From contig SFDM01000001.1 of NCBI GenBank assembly GCA_004558205.1, positions 172,039-236,038 on the forward strand: a stretch of 64,000 bases of DNA, given 5' to 3'. The position numbers and the translations under genes are program-made. Of this stretch, positions 16,682 through 25,545 are shown piece after piece. The DNA is from Pyramidobacter piscolens. GTDB taxonomy: Bacteria; Synergistota; Synergistia; Synergistales; Dethiosulfovibrionaceae. How positions within the stretch are numbered: position 1 is the first letter of the stretch; each line of letters starts with the position of its first letter. The notes beneath the pieces are model-generated. The model saw only the letters and a program-made list of their open reading frames with translations, ran no database searches and was not told the origin of the DNA.

Positions 16682-18049
16682 CTACTTTTTTGAAGTTCCG
16701 ATCCCGTCAGGTTCTTTCAGCATGTACTTGCCCGACAGGCCGAGGGCATAGTCCAGATTGGCGCGGCCGCTGTAGCTGTCGTAAACGGCGTCCACCAGCT
16801 GGGTCCGGGCGTTGCTGAGGGAGGTGCGGGCATCCAGCACGTCCAGGTTGGTGCCCACGTTCGCCTTGTAGCGCATCAGGGCCATGCGGTAATCCTCTTC
16901 GGCGCTGGCTACCTGATTGGTCGCCACGGCGATCTTCTGCATGGACGATTCCAGGTTCAGCTGCGCCGACGAGACTTCCAGCGCTACCTGCTTTTTGAAA
17001 TCTTCGATGTTGGAAAGCAACTCCTGGGCCGAAGCCTTGTATTCCTTCACCTGAGCGCGGGCCTTGCCGCCGTCGAAGAAATCCCAGCGGAGCGAAAGCT
17101 GCAGCTTCCAAGTGTCCTGCTGGTCGGGCCAGAAATTCTGTCCCGCCGTGAAGACTTCGCCGCTGGCCACGACCTTCGGCCCTGTGGAGCCTGACGCAGC
17201 GGCAGCCACGGAAAGGGCGGCGCGGCGCGAGTAATCCAGGGCCTTCAGCTCGGGACGCCAGGTGTAAAGGCTGTTGTCGTCCCATTTGGGAATTTCGGTC
17301 ATGACGGCCTGGCGCTCCGGCTCGGGCAGATCGTAACGGGAACGCAGCTGGGTGCCTACGGCGCGCTCGAGCGCGCGCCAGCGCACGTCCACAGCGTTCT
17401 TGGCGGAGATCACGTTCAGTTCGCCGTTGGAGACGTCTACCTGCACGCGCAGCACTTCGTTCTTGGCGACCACGCCATATTTAAAGAAGGATTCCACCTG
17501 AAAGAGGTGTTCCTTTGAAAGGGCCAGCACTTCCTCGGCTACGGTCAGCTTGGCCCGGGCACGCTGAAGGTCATAATAGGACACCAGCACGGCGTTTTCC
17601 ACGCCCTGCCCCGTCCTGACCTCTTTTGCCTGAACGCCCATAAAGGCCAGCCTGCGGGCCGCGACGGTGTTCTCTACGGCGCCGCTGCTGAACAGCAGAT
17701 ACTGCACGCCCAGCGAGGCCTGATAGACCTCTTCGTAGCCGTTGACGGCGTAGGCAGGGCCAGCTGTACCATACACTGGAATACGGCTTTCATTGCCCTG
17801 CCAGCTTCCCACCAGCTGGGTGAAAAGCTTGGGCAGCTTGTCGGCGCGGGCCTGGGCGATCTGCTGTTTCGCCTGCTCGATGCGCGACTCCGCGGCGGCC
17901 AGCGATGGGTTGTTCTCATAGGCCAAAGCCAAAGCTGCTTCGGCGGTCAGCAGCGGTTTGGCCGGCGCTTCACTTTTCGCCGGCGCCGCGGCTGAAGCTG
18001 TGGCTAAACAGCAAACCAGAACCAGGGCGGCTCTAAGTTTTCTCCTCAA
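16682..18049 (-). CDS. TolC-family outer-membrane channel protein
   Basis: 455 residues. TTG start, with AGGAGG seven bases upstream, opens a signal peptide (MRRKLRAALVLVCCLATASA). The mature part shows the duplicated outer-membrane-efflux architecture: LTAEAALALAYENNPSLAAAESRIEQA in repeat 1, long amphipathic helices, then the second helical repeat around KASAQELLSNIEDFKKQ and RYKANVGTNLDVLDARTSL. It would form the trimeric exit duct for an efflux or type I secretion system, and implies an outer membrane. No inner-membrane pump or adaptor gene is adjacent. Confidence 0.9.
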   Translation of the reverse strand: MRRKLRAALVLVCCLATASAAAPAKSEAPAKPLLTAEAALALAYENNPSLAAAESRIEQAKQQIAQARADKLPKLFTQLVGSWQGNESRIPVYGTAGPAYAVNGYEEVYQASLGVQYLLFSSGAVENTVAARRLAFMGVQAKEVRTGQGVENAVLVSYYDLQRARAKLTVAEEVLALSKEHLFQVESFFKYGVVAKNEVLRVQVDVSNGELNVISAKNAVDVRWRALERAVGTQLRSRYDLPEPERQAVMTEIPKWDDNSLYTWRPELKALDYSRRAALSVAAAASGSTGPKVVASGEVFTAGQNFWPDQQDTWKLQLSLRWDFFDGGKARAQVKEYKASAQELLSNIEDFKKQVALEVSSAQLNLESSMQKIAVATNQVASAEEDYRMALMRYKANVGTNLDVLDARTSLSNARTQLVDAVYDSYSGRANLDYALGLSGKYMLKEPDGIGTSKK

Positions 18050-18167
18050 AGTTTGTACCTCCTGTATAAAAAGTTTTGCTGTCGGGGAAATAACTCGGTT
18101 TTGACCGGACGTTTTTCTCCGCGCTTTTTAATTATACCCGATGCGGCAGATTTTGGCAGAGTGAATC

Positions 18168-18196
18168 TTTGATTTATGAGCATAATAGCCTATAAT
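18168..18196 (+). promoter_or_regulatory. Promoter of the YjiH-type gene
   Basis: TTTGAT (18168-18173), 17-bp spacer, TATAAT (18191-18196). Located in the divergent gap between the TolC-like gene and the YjiH gene; about 110 bp of leader follows. Confidence 0.55.
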
Positions 18197-18312
18197 AGGA
18201 GCGTGTTAAATGGCTCTTAAAGATACTATTTAAGGGGAAATAGGGTCTAAAGAGAGTTTAACTGAACCATGAACGTTTCAAAAATCATTTTGTGAAGGGA
18301 TGTACGATTCGG

Positions 18313-19668
18313 ATGTCAGAAAACTGTTCTTCCAAGCCCTGCAGCTGCGCGCTCCTGAAGTTTATCGGATTCAGCATTTTCGGCCTTTTCATGTTTTTCT
18401 TCAAGCTCGAATGGATCTTTCCCACCATTAAGACCGTTCCCGTAGATTATGTGGTCGGGTTCTTCCAGACGAATTTTATGCCCGCAGTGAAGATTTTTAT
18501 CCTTGCCGTAATGTACTTAGGCGCGGTCCTCCCCTTTGTCCGCAAGACCTGGAATAAAGACGGCATGACCGTCTTTTTCTCCATAGCCAAGATCTGCGGC
18601 GCCGTGATCGGCACCATCCTCTACTTCGGCCTGCTCAAGAACAACGCCTGGCTCTGGAGGGGCGACATCGGCCCCTTCCTGTTCAATAAGCTCGCCATCC
18701 CCGTGGGCCTGGTCATCCCCATCGGCTCCATCTTTTTGGCCTTCCTCGCCAGCTACGGCCTGATGGAGTTCATCGGCGTGCTGGTCAACTGGATCATGCG
18801 TCCCCTGTTCCACACTCCCGGACGTTCGGCCATCGACGCTGTGGCGTCCTTCGTGGGAAGCTATTCCATTGCCCTGATCATCACCAACGGCGTCTACCGC
18901 GCCAACAGGTACACCGCCCGCGAGGCCGCCATCATCGCCACGGGATTTTCCACAGTTTCCATGACCTTCCTTCTGGTGGTCGCCAAGACTCTGGGCCTCA
19001 TGGATTACTGGTCCACCTACTTCTTCGTGGCCATGCTGGTCACCTTCATCGTCACGGCCATCACCGCCCGCCTGTGGCCTCTCTGCTCCATCCCCGAGAC
19101 CTACTTCGGCGGGGAAAAGGCGCCCGAGCCCGCCATGGAAGGCTCGCTTTTCTCACGGGCCTGGCAGACGGGCATCAAGACCGCCGGCGAGCAGGAACCG
19201 GTGCTCAGGCTCTGCTTCGACAACCTGAAGGCGGGGCTCAAGATGGCCTTCGCCGTCATCCCCTCCATCACATCCGTCGGGCTTCTGGGGCTCTGGCTCG
19301 CCGAGTTCACACCGCTGTTCGACTGGTTCGGCTACCTGTTCTACCCCTTCTTCAAAGTCTTCGGCGTCCAGCAGGCGGTCCTGGCCGGCAAGGCCGCGGC
19401 CATCTCTCTGCCTGAGATGTTCCTTCCCGCCGTGCTGATCAAGTCCAGCGCCACGCCGCTGCTCAAGTTCGTCATCGCCGTGGTCAGCATCTCCGAAATC
19501 CTGTTTTTCTCCGCCAGCATCCCCTGCATCATGGGCACCGACATTCCCCTGAAGCTGCGCGATATCGTGGTCATCTGGTTTGAGCGCGTGGTGCTTTCCA
19601 TCGTCATCACCATCCCCATCGCCATGTGGCTGAAGCTTCCCGACGTGGTCCAGGCCGCGGCCAAGTAA
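18313..19668 (+). CDS. yjiH: YjiH-family membrane protein with nucleoside-recognition (Gate) domains
   Basis: About 451 residues with some ten membrane helices. The ATG at 18313 is chosen because GAAGGGA precedes it, while the longer GTG at 18292 has no ribosome site. A Cys cluster near the N-terminus (SSKPCSCALL) precedes the first helix. Two Gate domains follow: one around FVGSYSIALIITNGVYRA (residues about 185-205), the other around VLAGKAAAISLPEMFLPA (about 355-375). Transported substrate is unknown to me. Monocistronic, with its own promoter and terminator. Confidence 0.85.
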   Translation: MSENCSSKPCSCALLKFIGFSIFGLFMFFFKLEWIFPTIKTVPVDYVVGFFQTNFMPAVKIFILAVMYLGAVLPFVRKTWNKDGMTVFFSIAKICGAVIGTILYFGLLKNNAWLWRGDIGPFLFNKLAIPVGLVIPIGSIFLAFLASYGLMEFIGVLVNWIMRPLFHTPGRSAIDAVASFVGSYSIALIITNGVYRANRYTAREAAIIATGFSTVSMTFLLVVAKTLGLMDYWSTYFFVAMLVTFIVTAITARLWPLCSIPETYFGGEKAPEPAMEGSLFSRAWQTGIKTAGEQEPVLRLCFDNLKAGLKMAFAVIPSITSVGLLGLWLAEFTPLFDWFGYLFYPFFKVFGVQQAVLAGKAAAISLPEMFLPAVLIKSSATPLLKFVIAVVSISEILFFSASIPCIMGTDIPLKLRDIVVIWFERVVLSIVITIPIAMWLKLPDVVQAAAK

Positions 19669-19698
19669 CTCCGGCGGCGTCATATCGCCCTTTATAGA

Positions 19699-19727
19699 AG
19701 AGAGCTCTTTCGGGAGCTCTCTTTTTA
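19699..19727 (+). terminator. Terminator after the YjiH-type gene
   Basis: AGAGAGCTC (19699-19707) pairs with GAGCTCTCT (19714-19722), then T. It abuts the MITE-like element. Confidence 0.85.
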
Positions 19728-20003
19728 TACTAATTAGCACTAAACATGCTTAATGCCAGACCGAAGATCAAAGTCAAAGGATTTCAACGCAAAGGCTGAA
19801 GAGAAAGGGCGCAAAGAACGCAAAGGAAAAACAAAACCTAAATTATTAACTAAAAAACGAATTAACATGATTGAAATTTATAAATTTCGCTTGATCTTGC
19901 AGTTCTAAAAGTCTTTCAAGGTTTTCCTTTGCGCCCTTTGCGTTGAAATCTTTTGACGTGGCTTTTCGATTTTATATTAAGTACGTCAATAGGAAATTAG
20001 TAT
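19727..20003. repeat. MITE-like inverted-repeat element
   Basis: 277 bp bounded by perfect 9-bp terminal inverted repeats, ATACTAATT (19727-19735) and AATTAGTAT (19995-20003). Inside, a longer imperfect inverted repeat (19773-19831 against 19921-19957) is built from GTCAAAGGATTTCAACGC and CGCAAAGG units. There is no ORF. It could be a miniature transposable element or a palindromic repeat of the CGCAAAGG type seen in many bacterial genomes. Confidence 0.6.
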
Positions 20004-20049
20004 TAAATATCACAGAGCTCCGGCAGCGCAGTTCTGGGCAATCGCCGTG

Positions 20050-20078
20050 TTGCAAAATACCCGGCGGAATGCTATTCT
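20050..20078 (+). promoter_or_regulatory. Promoter of thrC
   Basis: TTGCAA (20050-20055), 17-bp spacer, TATTCT (20073-20078), about 35 bp before the thrC start. Confidence 0.55.
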
Positions 20079-20113
20079 GATTTATTCTGAGTTTTTTACA
20101 GGGAGGCATGTGC

Positions 20114-21388
20114 ATGAAGTTTTACAACCTCAAGGACGCTGAAGAAAAGACGTCCTTTGTACAGGCTACGCGCCGGGGGCTGGGGCGAAATCAGGGGCTT
20201 TTCTTCCCTGAAACGCTGCCTCTTCTGGACGCGGAGCGGCTTTTAAAGATGCCCTTTATCGAGCGCAGCGCCGAGGTGCTGGCGCCCTTCATCGCCGACG
20301 AGATTCCCCTGGAGCGGCTGCGGGCCCGAATTGCTGCCGCTTTCACCTTCCCCGCGCCGCTGAGGCGGGTTCAGGAGCGTATCTATGCTCTGGAGCTGTT
20401 CCACGGTCCCACGCTGGCTTTCAAGGACTTTGGGGCGCGCTTTCTGGCCCAGATGATGGCGGAAACCTCCGGCGGCGAGCCCATGACCATCCTGACCGCC
20501 ACGTCGGGCGACACGGGCGCCGCCGTAGCCCACGCCTTTTATGGCATCGAAGGGATCCGGGTGGTGGTGCTCTACCCCACGGGACGGATCAGCCCTCTGC
20601 AGGAAAAACTCTTCTGTACTCTGGGCGGCAACGTTACCACCGTGGCCGTGGACGCCGATTTCGACGCCTGCCAGGCTTTGGTGAAAGAGGCCTTCGACGA
20701 TGAGGAACTGCGCGTCTCCCAGGGCCTGAACTCCGCCAATTCAATCAACGTGAGCCGCCTGCTGGCTCAGATCTGCTATTACTTCGAGGCCGTGGCTCAG
20801 CTGCCCCAGGCTGAGCGCGCAAACCTGACGGTCTCGGTGCCCAGCGGCAACTTCGGCGACCTGACAGCCGGACTCCTGGCCCAGGCCATGGGATTGCCGG
20901 TAAAGCGCTACGCGGCCGCCACAAACGCCAACGACACGGTGCCGCGCTACCTTTCCAGCGGCGTCTGGGATCCACACACCACGATCCCCACGCTTTCCAA
21001 CTCCATGGACGTGAGCCGTCCCAACAACTGGCCCCGTGTGGAAGAGCTGATGCGCCGCCGCGGCCGTCTTCTGAGCGACCTGGCTTTCGGTTCCGTCAAC
21101 GACGGCGCTACACGCCAGGCCATGCGCGACCTCTACGCGGCCGGCCACCTGTCGGAGCCTCACGGCGCCGTCGCCTGGCGCGTGCTCCGGGACAACCTGC
21201 AGCCCGGCGAAAGGGGTATCTTCCTCGAAACCGCCCACCCCGCCAAGTTCAAGGAGACGGTAGAGGAGACGCTGAACATCGCCCTTCCGCTCCCCGAGGC
21301 CCTCGCCTCCCGCGCCCAGCTGCCCCTGCTCTCCAAGCGCATCAAAGGAGACTTTGCAGCGCTGCGCAAAATTTTATCAACCCAGTAA
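20114..21388 (+). CDS. thrC: Threonine synthase
   Basis: Converts O-phosphohomoserine to threonine with PLP. 424 residues, the E. coli-type length and layout. The ATG at 20114 (MKFYNLKDAEEKTSF) is preferred over that at 20108 because GGGAGG is then at correct distance. PLP lysine lies in GPTLAFKDFGARF, followed by the phosphate-binding TATSGDTGAAVAHAF and the VPSGNFGDLTAG loop. Isolated gene, no other threonine genes nearby. Confidence 0.95.
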   Translation: MKFYNLKDAEEKTSFVQATRRGLGRNQGLFFPETLPLLDAERLLKMPFIERSAEVLAPFIADEIPLERLRARIAAAFTFPAPLRRVQERIYALELFHGPTLAFKDFGARFLAQMMAETSGGEPMTILTATSGDTGAAVAHAFYGIEGIRVVVLYPTGRISPLQEKLFCTLGGNVTTVAVDADFDACQALVKEAFDDEELRVSQGLNSANSINVSRLLAQICYYFEAVAQLPQAERANLTVSVPSGNFGDLTAGLLAQAMGLPVKRYAAATNANDTVPRYLSSGVWDPHTTIPTLSNSMDVSRPNNWPRVEELMRRRGRLLSDLAFGSVNDGATRQAMRDLYAAGHLSEPHGAVAWRVLRDNLQPGERGIFLETAHPAKFKETVEETLNIALPLPEALASRAQLPLLSKRIKGDFAALRKILSTQ

Positions 21389-21401
21389 AGGGCAATTCCT
21401 G

Positions 21402-21450
21402 TAAAAGAAGAGAGTTCTTTCCGCAGTGGAAAGAACTCTCTCTTCTTTTA
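21402..21450 (+). terminator. Terminator after thrC
   Basis: A 20-bp nearly perfect stem, TAAAAGAAGAGAGTTCTTTCC with its complement, and a 5-base loop. It is A/T-flanked on both sides and may work in both directions. Confidence 0.85.
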
Positions 21451-21468
21451 CAGAAAGATTTCGGGTTT

Positions 21469-21624
21469 ATACCTACTTTGCAATAAAAACGCAAAATGAG
21501 CACTGAGGGGACGACCCGAGAGGGATCCACCAAGCGAGTATAGGCAGGCCGAATAGGCCGGATAGTCTTTAGCGACTGGATCCCCCTCGGGCCGGCCCCG
21601 GTCTCTAATTTAGCCGTCTTATTG
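21469..21624 (+). repeat. Dispersed structured repeat, copy 2
   Basis: Second copy of the 155-bp element seen at 13742-13899, here on the plus strand. The stem is longer (GAGAGGGATCCA against TGGATCCCCCTC) because bases on both sides differ from copy 1 in a pairing-preserving way. The left end encodes YFAIKTQNEH then a stop, almost the same tail as the 58-residue ORF in copy 1, but no upstream ORF remains. Confidence 0.75.
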
Positions 21625-21694
21625 CTAAATAGTATTACCCAAGAGAAGGACCTCTGGCTTTTAAAAGCGCACTTCGACGCGGCGTCCTTCTCGA

Positions 21695-21958
21695 TTACTT
21701 CTCCAGCGCCGCCTGAAAGACCTTCTCCACGTCTTCCGTGGTGACGGTCCCTTCGTGAAGTTTCTCGCCGCCCACGTAGAACGTGGGCACGTAATAGTAA
21801 TCATAGGCAGCTGCCACGTCAGGCTCCTTCTTCTCGTCGATCATCCTGAAGGGGACCGCCTGGTATTCCGGATGGGCCGCCTTGAGCTGATCCATAATCT
21901 GGCGCGCTTTTTTGCAGTGAGGGCAGCCCTCAAACATGAACATGGTAATTTCTTTCAC
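21695..21958 (-). CDS. Small thioredoxin/glutaredoxin-like protein
   Basis: 87 residues from a GTG at 21958 that has AAGGAGG at ideal distance; the longer frame has no ribosome site. Thioredoxin fold with the redox motif C-P-H-C in MFEGCPHCKKA near the N-terminus and the cis-Pro loop YVPTFYVGG. Cytoplasmic, no signal. It starts 13 bp after the M23 peptidase gene, so both are probably cotranscribed. It could reduce a disulfide or act as a glutaredoxin; partner unknown. Confidence 0.85.
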   Translation of the reverse strand: MKEITMFMFEGCPHCKKARQIMDQLKAAHPEYQAVPFRMIDEKKEPDVAAAYDYYYVPTFYVGGEKLHEGTVTTEDVEKVFQAALEK

Positions 21959-21971
21959 TGAAACGACCTCC

Positions 21972-22859
21972 TTAAAATTCGTACAACGCCTCGACACCCT
22001 GGGGAAATTTCGCCAGCCCCGTCAGCGGCAGAGGATCCAGCGCCGTTCCCGACAGATAGAGCCCCAAATGGAGATGGGGCCCCGTCACGCGGCCCGACGC
22101 GCCCGAGAGCGCGATCACGTCGCCGGCCTTGACCCGCGCGCCCTTTTTCACGAGGATTTTGGACAGGTGGAAGTAGGATGAAACCACGCCCGCCCCGTGA
22201 TCCAGATAGACCGAACCGCCGGCGTAGTAGTGATTTCCCGTCAGGACCACGCGCCCCGACGCCGCGGCTTTCACGGGCGTCCCCACGGCGGCCCTCAGAT
22301 CCAGGCCGCCGTGGCGCCCCTTGACCACGCCGTTGTAGACGCGCTGTTTGCCGTAATAGCTGGTGGGCACGTTGATCACGGGCCGGACGAACACCCGGGG
22401 CAGCACCTGCCCCGCCGACTTCACCGCCAAAGCAGCCTTCACGGCCTTGCGCTCCGCGGCAATCCTCTGAAGCTCCTTCTTCGGCGGGTTCACCATCCTG
22501 GGAGCCACTTTCAGGGTCTCGCTGGGATACTTGCGCAGTTTCACCGAGATCTTCCGCTCAACCTGAATCGTTTTCTTATTGTAATCAAACTCCAGCAGCA
22601 GCGGCAGCACCGACCCCGCCAGCCTGCCGTCATTGGGCGCGCCCAGCAGCGTACGGCACAGCCCGTTCTGCGGGCGCAGCGTGTAGTCCGTGCCTCGCCA
22701 CGTCAGGCGCATTTTTTCCACCGGCACGTTAACCCGCACTTCCAGAAAAAAGGGCTCGCCCTGATGGACTGCCGCCGGCGCCGTCACTCGCAGCCGCGCC
22801 GCCCAGCCGGGCATCGCAAGCCCCAGCAGAAGCAGCGCCGCCATAAAAATCCGCTTCAC
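21972..22859 (-). CDS. Secreted M23 (LytM-type) peptidase
   Basis: 295 residues. GTG start with GAGGTGG upstream; signal peptide MKRIFMAALLLLGLAMPGWA. Residues about 20-110 form a beta-rich N-terminal domain. The C-terminal M23 domain has its first metal ligands in GRHGGLDLRA and the last in GPHLHLGLYL, with the second His in SSYFHLS. All zinc ligands are present, so it is probably an active peptidoglycan endopeptidase rather than a degenerate activator. Confidence 0.92.
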   Translation of the reverse strand: MKRIFMAALLLLGLAMPGWAARLRVTAPAAVHQGEPFFLEVRVNVPVEKMRLTWRGTDYTLRPQNGLCRTLLGAPNDGRLAGSVLPLLLEFDYNKKTIQVERKISVKLRKYPSETLKVAPRMVNPPKKELQRIAAERKAVKAALAVKSAGQVLPRVFVRPVINVPTSYYGKQRVYNGVVKGRHGGLDLRAAVGTPVKAAASGRVVLTGNHYYAGGSVYLDHGAGVVSSYFHLSKILVKKGARVKAGDVIALSGASGRVTGPHLHLGLYLSGTALDPLPLTGLAKFPQGVEALYEF

Positions 22860-22886
22860 TCGACCACCTCTTTACACACTCCTATT

Positions 22887-24356
22887 TTATGCCAGCTCAC
22901 GCAGCTTTCGGCGAAGAATTTTGCCCGAGGGCGACAGGGGCAATGAATCCACAAAATCCACCTTGCGGGGAATCTTGTAGTTTGCCAGCTTGCCCTTGCA
23001 GTATTCGATGATGTCGCGGTCAGTGACCTGCTTGTTCTCCTTGAGCACGATAAAAGCGCGGGGAATCTCGCCGTTTACCGAATGATGCAGCGACACCACC
23101 GCCGCCGAAGCCACCGCCGGATGCACGTTCAGGATCCGCTCCACTTCCTGGGGGTAGACGTTGAAACCGCCCACGATGATGATGTCCGTCACGCGGTCCA
23201 GCACCGTGATATAGCCGTCCTTGTCGTACTTCACCACGTCGCCCGAGTTGTACCAGCCATCGGGCGACAGCCGTTCCGCCGTCACCTCCGGCGCCTCAAA
23301 GTATCCCTTGAAGACCGACTTCCCTTTCAGGAACAGCACGCCGGGCGTCTCAGGCGGCAGCGCCTCGCCGCTCTCGTCACAGACTTTCCACTCATAGCCT
23401 GGCAGCACGGGCCCGATGGTCCCCAGCTTGCGATGTTCGTAGTCCACGTTCACGCTCACCACAGGCGAGCATTCCGTCGCGCCATACCCTTCCAGAATGG
23501 GCATGCCGAACACCTCCACCGACGCCTTGTCCAACTCCACGTTCAGCCGGTCGCCGCCAGTGATCACCATTCGGACTGAATCGGGGCGAATCGGGTTATG
23601 CGCGGCGGAACGCTTTAAAAATTCCAGCATGGCCGGCACCAAAAAGAGCACCGTTGCCTTCGACTCGGCGATGGCCTTCAAAGTCTCCAAAGGCGGCATA
23701 AAGTTGGGCACCAGCGTGCATTTGCCGCCGATCATCTGTGGCAGCAGCAGCCCCAGGGTGAAACCGAAGGAATGGAAGTTGGGCAGCACCCACAGGTAGG
23801 TGTCGTCGATACGGAAAGCCACGGCCTTCCGCATGGCGCGCACGTTTTCGATCAGGTTCTCGTGAGTCAGGGGCACGGCCTTGGGCAGCCCCGTGGTTCC
23901 CGAGGTGGTGAAGAACACGGCGTCTTCCGAGGAGGTGGGGCGCTTCACGATGCCGCGGAACTCGTCCAGCGTTCCCTCGGGATCCACGGACACCACGGGA
24001 AAGCGCAGCACGCCGGCCGCCGCTTTATCGTCGCCCCGGGCCGTAACCACCGCGAAGGGCTGGATCAGATCGATGGTGGGCAGCAGGTTGCCCGTGCCAG
24101 CGCGCACGTTCAGGGGGATCAGCGTCCCCCGCAGGCTCCACACGGCGATCGCCAGCGTCAGCAGCGCCGGACAGTTAGGCAGCAGCACCATCAGCCGCTG
24201 GCCTTCGCAAAATCCCGCTTTCAGCAGTGTTTCCCTGTTTTGCTGTATGCTTTCAAGCAGCGCCGCTCCCTTGATCCATTCGCCTTTCCACCAATACACG
24301 GGCGCTTCGGCGCGCTTTTCAAGGCTTGGGACAAGCAGTGTCTCCAAACGTTCCAT
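22887..24356 (-). CDS. AMP-forming acyl-CoA ligase
   Basis: 489 residues from the ATG at 24356, eight bases after AGGAGG. ANL superfamily motifs are in order: P-loop TTSGTTGLPKAVPLTHENL, then GYGATECSPVVS, the hinge Asp in GWYNSGDV, and the C-terminal catalytic lysine in PLSPSGKILRRKL. It activates a carboxylic acid, probably a medium or long-chain fatty acid, via an adenylate. The IIIVGGFNVYPQEVE segment is typical of this group. No fatty-acid genes are adjacent, so the substrate is open. Confidence 0.88.
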   Translation of the reverse strand: MERLETLLVPSLEKRAEAPVYWWKGEWIKGAALLESIQQNRETLLKAGFCEGQRLMVLLPNCPALLTLAIAVWSLRGTLIPLNVRAGTGNLLPTIDLIQPFAVVTARGDDKAAAGVLRFPVVSVDPEGTLDEFRGIVKRPTSSEDAVFFTTSGTTGLPKAVPLTHENLIENVRAMRKAVAFRIDDTYLWVLPNFHSFGFTLGLLLPQMIGGKCTLVPNFMPPLETLKAIAESKATVLFLVPAMLEFLKRSAAHNPIRPDSVRMVITGGDRLNVELDKASVEVFGMPILEGYGATECSPVVSVNVDYEHRKLGTIGPVLPGYEWKVCDESGEALPPETPGVLFLKGKSVFKGYFEAPEVTAERLSPDGWYNSGDVVKYDKDGYITVLDRVTDIIIVGGFNVYPQEVERILNVHPAVASAAVVSLHHSVNGEIPRAFIVLKENKQVTDRDIIEYCKGKLANYKIPRKVDFVDSLPLSPSGKILRRKLRELA

Positions 24357-24506
24357 TCTCAAAACCTCCTGAAATCTGCCGCGGCCCTGTGGGCGCGGCT
24401 CATTTTCTGCACGTAATTTGTTATTATACTCTATTTTCCGCCCAAACGACAGATTCAGCCCAAAAGACGGCGCGGCAAAGCTCCCATGACTGCTGCCTCA
24501 AAGCGG

Positions 24507-24686
24507 TCAGGAGCGTTTTTTCATCGCGCAGCGGCTTGCCGAGGGACAGCCCGAACAGGGGCCTCCGCAGCGTTCGCCGCCGCAACAGCCCTTACCCCGC
24601 GCCACAGAACGGATTTTGCGGACCATGTACCATACCGCCCAGCCTAGGATCAGCGCCACCAGACCATAATTGACCACACTTCCCAT
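24507..24686 (-). CDS. FeoB-associated Cys-rich membrane protein-like
   Basis: 59 residues from the ATG at 24686, which has a GGGGGGT ribosome site. One transmembrane helix (VVNYGLVALILGWAVWYM) is followed by a basic stretch and a Cys-rich tail with a CCGGERCGGPCSGC cluster. This is the layout of the small proteins usually found beside feoB, but no feo gene is in the window. Confidence 0.75.
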   Translation of the reverse strand: MGSVVNYGLVALILGWAVWYMVRKIRSVARGKGCCGGERCGGPCSGCPSASRCAMKKRS

Positions 24687-24750
24687 GAGCATACCCCCCT
24701 TTTTCACTACGGATTATACCACATCGTAAAATTCCCGCTTACCGGCGTGA

Positions 24751-24768
24751 CGGCGTCACTCGCTAAAC
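24751..24768 (+). repeat. Short dispersed motif, copy 1
   Basis: CGGCGTCACTCGCTAAAC, followed by TGCAA. The same 18 bases recur at 63904-63921, again followed by (G)TGCAA. Intergenic in both places. Confidence 0.6.
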
Positions 24769-24839
24769 TGCAATTTAGGGGTTCTCTTAAAATGGCATAA
24801 CGTGGTAGAATAGGTATGGAAAAAGACAGGAGGGACCTC

Positions 24840-25472
24840 ATGGACACGCTCAAATTCATTTTTGGACAACCGATACTCCTCGGGTTTCTGATGGGGCTGA
24901 CTGTGGCCCTGATCGTCTGGTGGGGCGCATGGCGCCGCCGCGTCGCCCTTCAGAAGGAGATCGCCCGACTCAAAGAATTTGCCCACACTCAGATGGAGAT
25001 CACCGAACGGGGCCAGAAAGACCTGCTTCTCGAGAACAAAACCTATAAAGAGCAGGTGGAAAACCTCCGCATCTCCCTGGCCACGCTTTCACAAAAAACC
25101 GATAAGGCAGAGCTCCGCAAACTCCGCGTGTACGACAAGGCGCTGCACGAACTTTTCGCTACCATGCCCGGTTTCGCCACCGCTTGGGAAGCCGCGTTGC
25201 GGCGTGCCGACGCGGAAGTGGAAAAGACCCGCCGAGGACTGCTCCCTTTCCTGAAAGAGATTATCTACCCGTCTTTCGATTCCCTGGCCGAACACCCCAC
25301 CCCGCAGCCAGCCCCGGCCGCCGTGCCGGCGGAACCGACGCAGCAGAATCTTACCGTCGAGCTTCTGCCCGCCGCGGACGCCCCCATTCAGCCGGAGCCC
25401 GGGGAACCCCAGCCAGACGAAGATTCCGCGCCCGACACTCCAACACAGAAGACAGAAAAGGAACCGGACTAG
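24840..25472 (+). CDS. Membrane-anchored coiled-coil protein of unknown function
   Basis: 210 residues. ATG at 24840 is chosen because AGGAGGG precedes it. One N-terminal helix in the membrane (residues about 10-30, GFLMGLTVALIVWWGAW), then a basic turn and a coiled coil (about 35-95, rich in Glu, Lys and Leu). A compact helical part follows, then a Pro/Glu/Ala-rich tail from about 150. N-in orientation with the coil in the cytoplasm is likely. I recognise no family. Confidence 0.7.
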   Translation: MDTLKFIFGQPILLGFLMGLTVALIVWWGAWRRRVALQKEIARLKEFAHTQMEITERGQKDLLLENKTYKEQVENLRISLATLSQKTDKAELRKLRVYDKALHELFATMPGFATAWEAALRRADAEVEKTRRGLLPFLKEIIYPSFDSLAEHPTPQPAPAAVPAEPTQQNLTVELLPAADAPIQPEPGEPQPDEDSAPDTPTQKTEKEPD

Positions 25473-25505
25473 TTGTTCCGCCCGGGCTCCTCTTCAGAAC
25501 GCATA

Positions 25506-25545
25506 AATCCCGCAGCGTCCCGATTCGTCAGGACGCTGCGGGATT
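25506..25545 (+). terminator. Hairpin after the coiled-coil gene
   Basis: A 15-bp perfect stem, AATCCCGCAGCGTCC with its complement, and a 10-base loop. The T tract is weak. The next 150 bp hold no gene. Confidence 0.6.

Noticed and set aside
22197..24416. Long plus-strand open frames opposite the M23 peptidase and the acyl-CoA ligase
   Set aside because: They are GC-driven antisense frames full of His, Arg and Gln with no recognisable domain; the minus-strand genes are certain.
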